Shown: positions 60,793 to 64,000 of the stretch, in pieces | Numbering within the stretch: the first letter of the stretch is position 1 | How the letters are laid out: every line of letters starts with the position of its first letter | Source of the DNA: Pseudomonas sp. Choline-02u-1 | GTDB lineage: Bacteria; Pseudomonadota; Gammaproteobacteria; Pseudomonadales; Pseudomonadaceae | Length of the DNA stretch: 64,000 bases | Reading direction: 5' to 3' | NCBI RefSeq assembly: GCF_002836515.1 | Contig: NZ_PJBC01000067.1 | Coordinates: forward strand, 62,001-126,000 | Position numbers and translations under genes: made by a program | Notes under the pieces: model-generated | What the model was told of the DNA's origin: nothing | The model's input: the letters and a program-made list of their open reading frames with translations, nothing else | Databases searched by the model: none

Positions 60793-61176
60793 TTGTTGAT
60801 AGGATCAGGCAATACTTCGATCCGATCCGGCATAGTCCAACAGCGTCATATCACCATGCCGGGGATCGCCTCCCTGGCCGAGGAAGCGCAGATGAGCATG
60901 CCGAATTTTCATCTGCACTTTCGCAAGGTCACCGATTCCTCGCCGATGCAGTATTTGAAGTCGACGCGATTGCACCAGGCGCGACTGCTGATGCTGCGTA
61001 ACGACCTGACTGCGGCAAAAACTGCCTTTCCGGTCGGCTACGAAAGCGCCTCGCAATTCAGCCGCGACTTCAAACGCCTCTTCGGCCGCACGCCGCTCGC
61101 GGAAGTGGCGTGGATGAAACAGGCCTATGCGCTGCCGGCACCGACGACTGCTTCGCCGTTTGTGTCGTCGCATTGA
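60793..61176 (+). pseudogene. Truncated AraC-type regulator (DNA-binding part only)
   Basis: The frame encodes the end of an AraC regulator: IASLAEEAQMSMPNFHLHFR, KVTDSSPMQYLKSTRLHQAR and FPVGYESASQFSRDFKRLFG, with both helix-turn-helix motifs. The N-terminal ligand domain normally found in this subgroup (AraC_N type, total about 300 residues) is absent; upstream is a hairpin and the repeat-protein gene. The only start codons are a TTG at 60793 and an internal ATG at 60859. It is most likely a remnant, though a short DNA-binding product could still be made. Confidence 0.7.
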
Positions 61177-61180
61177 CGGT

Positions 61181-61636
61181 CTAACGTTTCAACGTTTTCG
61201 CCATGATGATCGTGCGCTCCGTCTGATGAAGTTCATCTCTGATCTTCTTGAAGCCAAGCGAAGCATAAAAGCCTTCTGCGGTGATTGAGGAAGGAACGCG
61301 CAGCAGTTCGAAACCAGCGTCCACGGCCAGGGACTGAATGCGCTCCATCAATTGCCTGCCAATACCCATTCCCTGAAAGTTCGGGTCGACAAATACACTT
61401 CGAACAACGTCTCGATCGAGACTCGCCGTTGCGACGATTTGACTGTCGAGCGCAGCGACCAGCACCTGACGTTCAGCCAACAAGCGAAGGATCTTCGAGG
61501 GCGAAAAACTTTCCATCACTCGATCAAGGATTTCGGCTGGATAGTCGCCAGCATTACTCTCACGGAGCGTCTTGATGATCGTTTTACTGATAGCCGGCGC
61601 ATCCGCATCTTTTGCGATTTGAATTTGAATATTCAC
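61181..61636 (-). CDS. GNAT-family N-acetyltransferase
   Basis: 151 residues from a GTG at 61636, decided by an AAGGAG site six bases upstream; longer in-frame starts lack one. The acetyl-CoA-binding motif is RSVFVDPNFQGMGIGRQLME, with Q/G-x-x-G/A in QGMGIG, followed by AEGFYASLGFKKIRDE. The acceptor is unknown. Convergent with the AraC remnant, four bases apart. Confidence 0.88.
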   Translation of the reverse strand: MNIQIQIAKDADAPAISKTIIKTLRESNAGDYPAEILDRVMESFSPSKILRLLAERQVLVAALDSQIVATASLDRDVVRSVFVDPNFQGMGIGRQLMERIQSLAVDAGFELLRVPSSITAEGFYASLGFKKIRDELHQTERTIIMAKTLKR

Positions 61637-61769
61637 CCGTGGCTCCTTGCCTGTCAGTGTCATGTCTCGCGCACTTATCGCAGTAAATTCCACATACGCA
61701 TAGTGCTTGCCCCGTCTTGCGATTCCTCGCTCAATCGCACAGGTCAGTCCCCCGTAGCAGGATGGGAAC

Positions 61770-62183
61770 ATGAACATCACGGCCATTGCCGAAGGCTTCA
61801 CTCCATTCACCCGCAGCAGCCCGTTGCTGGATCTGCTCGGCCCGATCTACGCAAGGGGTCAGGGGCTGCAATTGGAACTGGGCTTGCTGACCGACTCCCG
61901 CCACGCCAATGGTCGCGGTACTTTGCATGGCGGTGTATTGGCGACTTTGGCCGATGTCGGCATGGGCTACGCCATGGCCTTCTCCAGCGATCCGCCGCAG
62001 CCGTTGATCACGGCGAGCATGACCCTGGATTATCTCGGCGCGGTGCACATCAACGAATGGCTCGAAGTGCGTCTTGAGTACTCCAGAAAAGGACGTCAAC
62101 TGGCGTTTGCTGGCGTCAGTCTGCATGTCGGTGAGCGAACGGTCGCGCGCGCCAGTGCCGTGTTCGCCGTGCCGACGAGTTAA
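61770..62183 (+). CDS. PaaI-type hotdog-fold thioesterase
   Basis: 137 residues with the hotdog motif NGRGTLHGGVLATLADVGMG, in which the aspartate near the helix start is the usual catalytic residue, and MTLDYLGAVHINEWLEVRLE. It probably hydrolyses acyl-CoA thioesters. The ATG follows an AGGA site by eight bases. Convergent with the HxlR gene, eleven bases apart. Confidence 0.9.
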   Translation: MNITAIAEGFTPFTRSSPLLDLLGPIYARGQGLQLELGLLTDSRHANGRGTLHGGVLATLADVGMGYAMAFSSDPPQPLITASMTLDYLGAVHINEWLEVRLEYSRKGRQLAFAGVSLHVGERTVARASAVFAVPTS

Positions 62184-62194
62184 AGCGCGAACCA

Positions 62195-62653
62195 TCAGTC
62201 TGACGCTTCAGAAGCGTCCAACGCCGGCACAGGAATTTGCCAGGAAGGTTTCCTGCCGGTCTGGCTATCGAATGTACGTCGTGCTTCACGGAACCCCTCG
62301 ACGTTTTCCACCACCCAGGTCCAGATCGGCGACATCCGCACCAGCAGTCCCATACCCAATGGCGTGAGTTCGTACTCGACGTGCGGCGGCACCTGGTCGA
62401 GCTCTCGCCGGGTCAGCAGGCCGTCGCGTTCCAGCGCACGAAGGGTTTTGGTCAACATGCGCTGAGTCACGCCGGTCATCTGCCGTTTGATCTCGGCATG
62501 GCGCATCGTGCCGTACACACCCAGAGCATGGAGGATGCCCAGAGACCAACGGCTGCCGGCGTGAGCGAGAACTTCGCGACGCACGCCATCATCGTCTCGT
62601 CTGAGCGTCTGGCAGATCGCTTCTGCCTCACTGAGCGCTTGCTGATCAGTCAT
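62195..62653 (-). CDS. HxlR-family transcriptional regulator
   Basis: 152 residues from the ATG at 62653, with an AGGTGAAG site. The winged helix of the HxlR family is evident: VLAHAGSRWSLGILHALGVY, MRHAEIKRQMTGVTQRMLTK, TLRALERDGLLTRRELDQVP and VEYELTPLGMGLLVRMSPIW. It is divergent from the NmrA-like gene, which it probably regulates. The frame extends to 63808 against the NmrA gene, but those upstream codons are not real. Confidence 0.92.
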   Translation of the reverse strand: MTDQQALSEAEAICQTLRRDDDGVRREVLAHAGSRWSLGILHALGVYGTMRHAEIKRQMTGVTQRMLTKTLRALERDGLLTRRELDQVPPHVEYELTPLGMGLLVRMSPIWTWVVENVEGFREARRTFDSQTGRKPSWQIPVPALDASEASD

Positions 62654-62746
62654 TTCTTCACCTGGTATCACGCGTGTGCCTTCTTCTGAATGCTGCCCGA
62701 TCGTGCCAGCATTTGCCGATCTTACATGCAGATCCCAGGAGACATC

Positions 62747-63688
62747 ATGACCGAATCGACCACCCCTTCCCCGCAATCCATTCTCGTCCTGGGCGCAGGT
62801 GAGCTCGGCCTGCCGGTGTTGCGCAACCTTGCGCGCGTGGCAAAGCGCTCGCCCGGCAGCACGATCAGCGTCCTGCTCAGGGCCTCGACGATCGACAGTC
62901 AGGTGCCGGAAAAGAAAGCCGATATCGATGAACTGCGCAGGCTCGGCGTGCACATGGTGGCGGCAGATCTGGTCAACGATTCGATCGAACAACTGGCCGA
63001 AGTCTTCGCACCGTTCGATACCGTCATCGGCTGCGCCGGCATGGTCGCTGGTCGCGAGACGCCGATGAAGCTGGCGACCGCCGCGCTCAAGTCCGGCATC
63101 AAGCGCTACTTTCCCTGGCAGTTTGGCGTAGATTTCGAGGTGATCGGCCGGGGCAGTCCGCAGGATCTGTTCGATGCTCAGCTCGACGTGCGCGAACTGC
63201 TGCGCGCGCAGGACAAAACCGAATGGGTGATCATCTCGACCGGCATGTTCACCAGTTTCCTGTTTGAGCCAGTGTTTGAAGTCGTTGATTTTGAGAATGG
63301 CGCTGTCAACGCCCTGGGCAGCCTGGACACCAGCGTGACGCTCACGACCCCGGGCGACATCGGTAAGCTGACCGCAGAAATCGTTTTTTTCGAGCCGCGC
63401 TTGCGCAACGAGATCGTGTATCTGTCTGGCGACACGCTGACCTATGGACAGGTTGCGAGCCTTCTCGAACGCGTGCTCGGGCGGCCCTTCAAGCGTAACG
63501 TCTGGACAGTGCCGCACCTGATGCAGGAACTGGAAAAAGACCCTACGCATCACATCAAAAAGTACCGCGCGGTGTTTGCCCAAGGTCGAGGTGTGGCGTG
63601 GCCGAAAGCGGGTACGTTCAATGAGCAGCAGACGATACAGGTCACGACGGCCGAGCAGTGGGCGCGGGAAAATCTTGCGAACGAGTGA
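62747..63688 (+). CDS. NmrA/isoflavone-reductase-like NAD(P)-binding protein
   Basis: 313 residues from the ATG at 62747, with AGGAG six bases before it. Atypical SDR: cofactor motif ILVLGAGELGLPVLRNLARV, arginine for NADP in VLLRASTI, VIGCAGMVAGRETPMKLATA, and KRYFPWQFGVDFEVIGRGSP. It resembles aromatic-alcohol/isoflavone reductase-like proteins. Together with HxlR regulators such genes often respond to quinones or electrophiles; that link is inference. Confidence 0.88.
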   Translation: MTESTTPSPQSILVLGAGELGLPVLRNLARVAKRSPGSTISVLLRASTIDSQVPEKKADIDELRRLGVHMVAADLVNDSIEQLAEVFAPFDTVIGCAGMVAGRETPMKLATAALKSGIKRYFPWQFGVDFEVIGRGSPQDLFDAQLDVRELLRAQDKTEWVIISTGMFTSFLFEPVFEVVDFENGAVNALGSLDTSVTLTTPGDIGKLTAEIVFFEPRLRNEIVYLSGDTLTYGQVASLLERVLGRPFKRNVWTVPHLMQELEKDPTHHIKKYRAVFAQGRGVAWPKAGTFNEQQTIQVTTAEQWARENLANE

Positions 63689-63710
63689 AAGCAAATGCCG
63701 CGCAGCACGC

Positions 63711-64000
63711 CTATATCCGATGCTGCTCCAGCAAAAAATCCACAAACAACCGCACCCGCACCGGCATCGCTGCGCCGCCGACGAACACCGCATGAATCGG
63801 TTCCTCATCGCCGGGGTTCCACGCTTGCAGAAGCGCGATCAGCGTGCCGCGCTGCAAATCCTCCCTGACGGTGAACTCGCCAATGCGCGCAATGCCGGCG
63901 CCGAGTCGGGCGAACTGGGCCAGTGCTTCGCCGCTGCTGCATTCAATGTTGCCGCTGACCTTCAGGGAAAATTCCTTGCCGTCGCGGATGAACGGCCAGT
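63711..64000 (-). CDS. LysR-family regulator, C-terminal part only
   Basis: Minus-strand frame open to the window end, about 96 residues. It reads NGKEFSLKVSGNIECSSGEA, LAQFARLGAGIARIGEFTVR, EDLQRGTLIALLQAWNPGDE and MPVRVRLFVDFLLEQHRI before a TAG, the end of a LysR effector-binding domain. The DNA-binding part lies beyond 64000. Convergent with the NmrA-like gene, 22 bases apart. Confidence 0.88.
   Translation of the reverse strand, partial: WPFIRDGKEFSLKVSGNIECSSGEALAQFARLGAGIARIGEFTVREDLQRGTLIALLQAWNPGDEEPIHAVFVGGAAMPVRVRLFVDFLLEQHRI

Noticed and set aside
62195..63808. 537-residue minus-strand frame as a single large protein
   Set aside because: Only the last 152 codons, from the ATG at 62653, encode an HxlR protein; the rest is antisense to the NmrA-like gene and has no domain signal.

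Overview
The window looks like a chromosomal stretch of a fluorescent-group Pseudomonas. Reasons are the GC-rich third-position codon use, REP-type repeats (about 17921 and 24412), and families typical of that genus: a LapF/MapA-type giant adhesin with its own type I exporter, OprD and FadL porins, BetT, and DUF1254 proteins. Both ends cut through genes: the adhesin at the left and a LysR regulator at the right. I see no rRNA, tRNA, CRISPR array or intact insertion sequence.

Layout. 1-12.2 kb: C-terminal 2.46k residues of a repeat adhesin followed by its outer-membrane, ABC and adaptor export proteins; a small predicted lipoprotein protease abuts it on the other strand. 13.1-16.7 kb: osmotic-stress transport (choline BCCT carrier, TrkH potassium uptake). 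16.8-24.3 kb: a saccharopine-dehydrogenase-like oxidoreductase, then a TetR / FadL-porin / RND-adaptor / RND-pump block in which the porin and pump promoters carry the same 24-bp box. 24.4-28.7 kb: APC permease, bestrophin channel, a hypothetical and an SDR. 28.9-30.9 kb: a less GC-rich DUF262/HNH gene (GmrSD-like, probable defence) coupled to a 78-residue protein. 31.2-44.4 kb: the most striking region, a 2-aminophenol meta-cleavage pathway in the order amnB-A-C-F-E-D-H-G, headed by an extra RidA gene, followed on the same strand by two outer-membrane channels and two alpha/beta hydrolases, and faced by a divergent MarR regulator with palindromic operators. 44.6-50.1 kb: a divergent DUF1254 pair, an AraC regulator and an MscS channel. 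50.1-53.8 kb: an autotransporter whose passenger is a tyrosine phosphatase, and a manganese-catalase operon ending in a 46-residue membrane peptide. 53.8-64 kb: HhH protein, diguanylate cyclase, TspO, esterase, a GST remnant, a LysR/oxidoreductase pair, a small secreted repeat protein, an AraC remnant, GNAT, thioesterase, HxlR/NmrA pair and a partial LysR.

How the genes work together. The amn enzymes take 2-aminophenol through ring cleavage, aldehyde oxidation, deamination, decarboxylation and hydration, then aldol cleavage to pyruvate and acetaldehyde, which becomes acetyl-CoA. The hydrolases and porins downstream suggest that the natural substrate is a larger precursor, perhaps an N-acyl or benzoxazolinone-type plant compound; this is inference. 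The adhesin exporter and the diguanylate cyclase both point to surface attachment, although no LapD/LapG genes are in the window.
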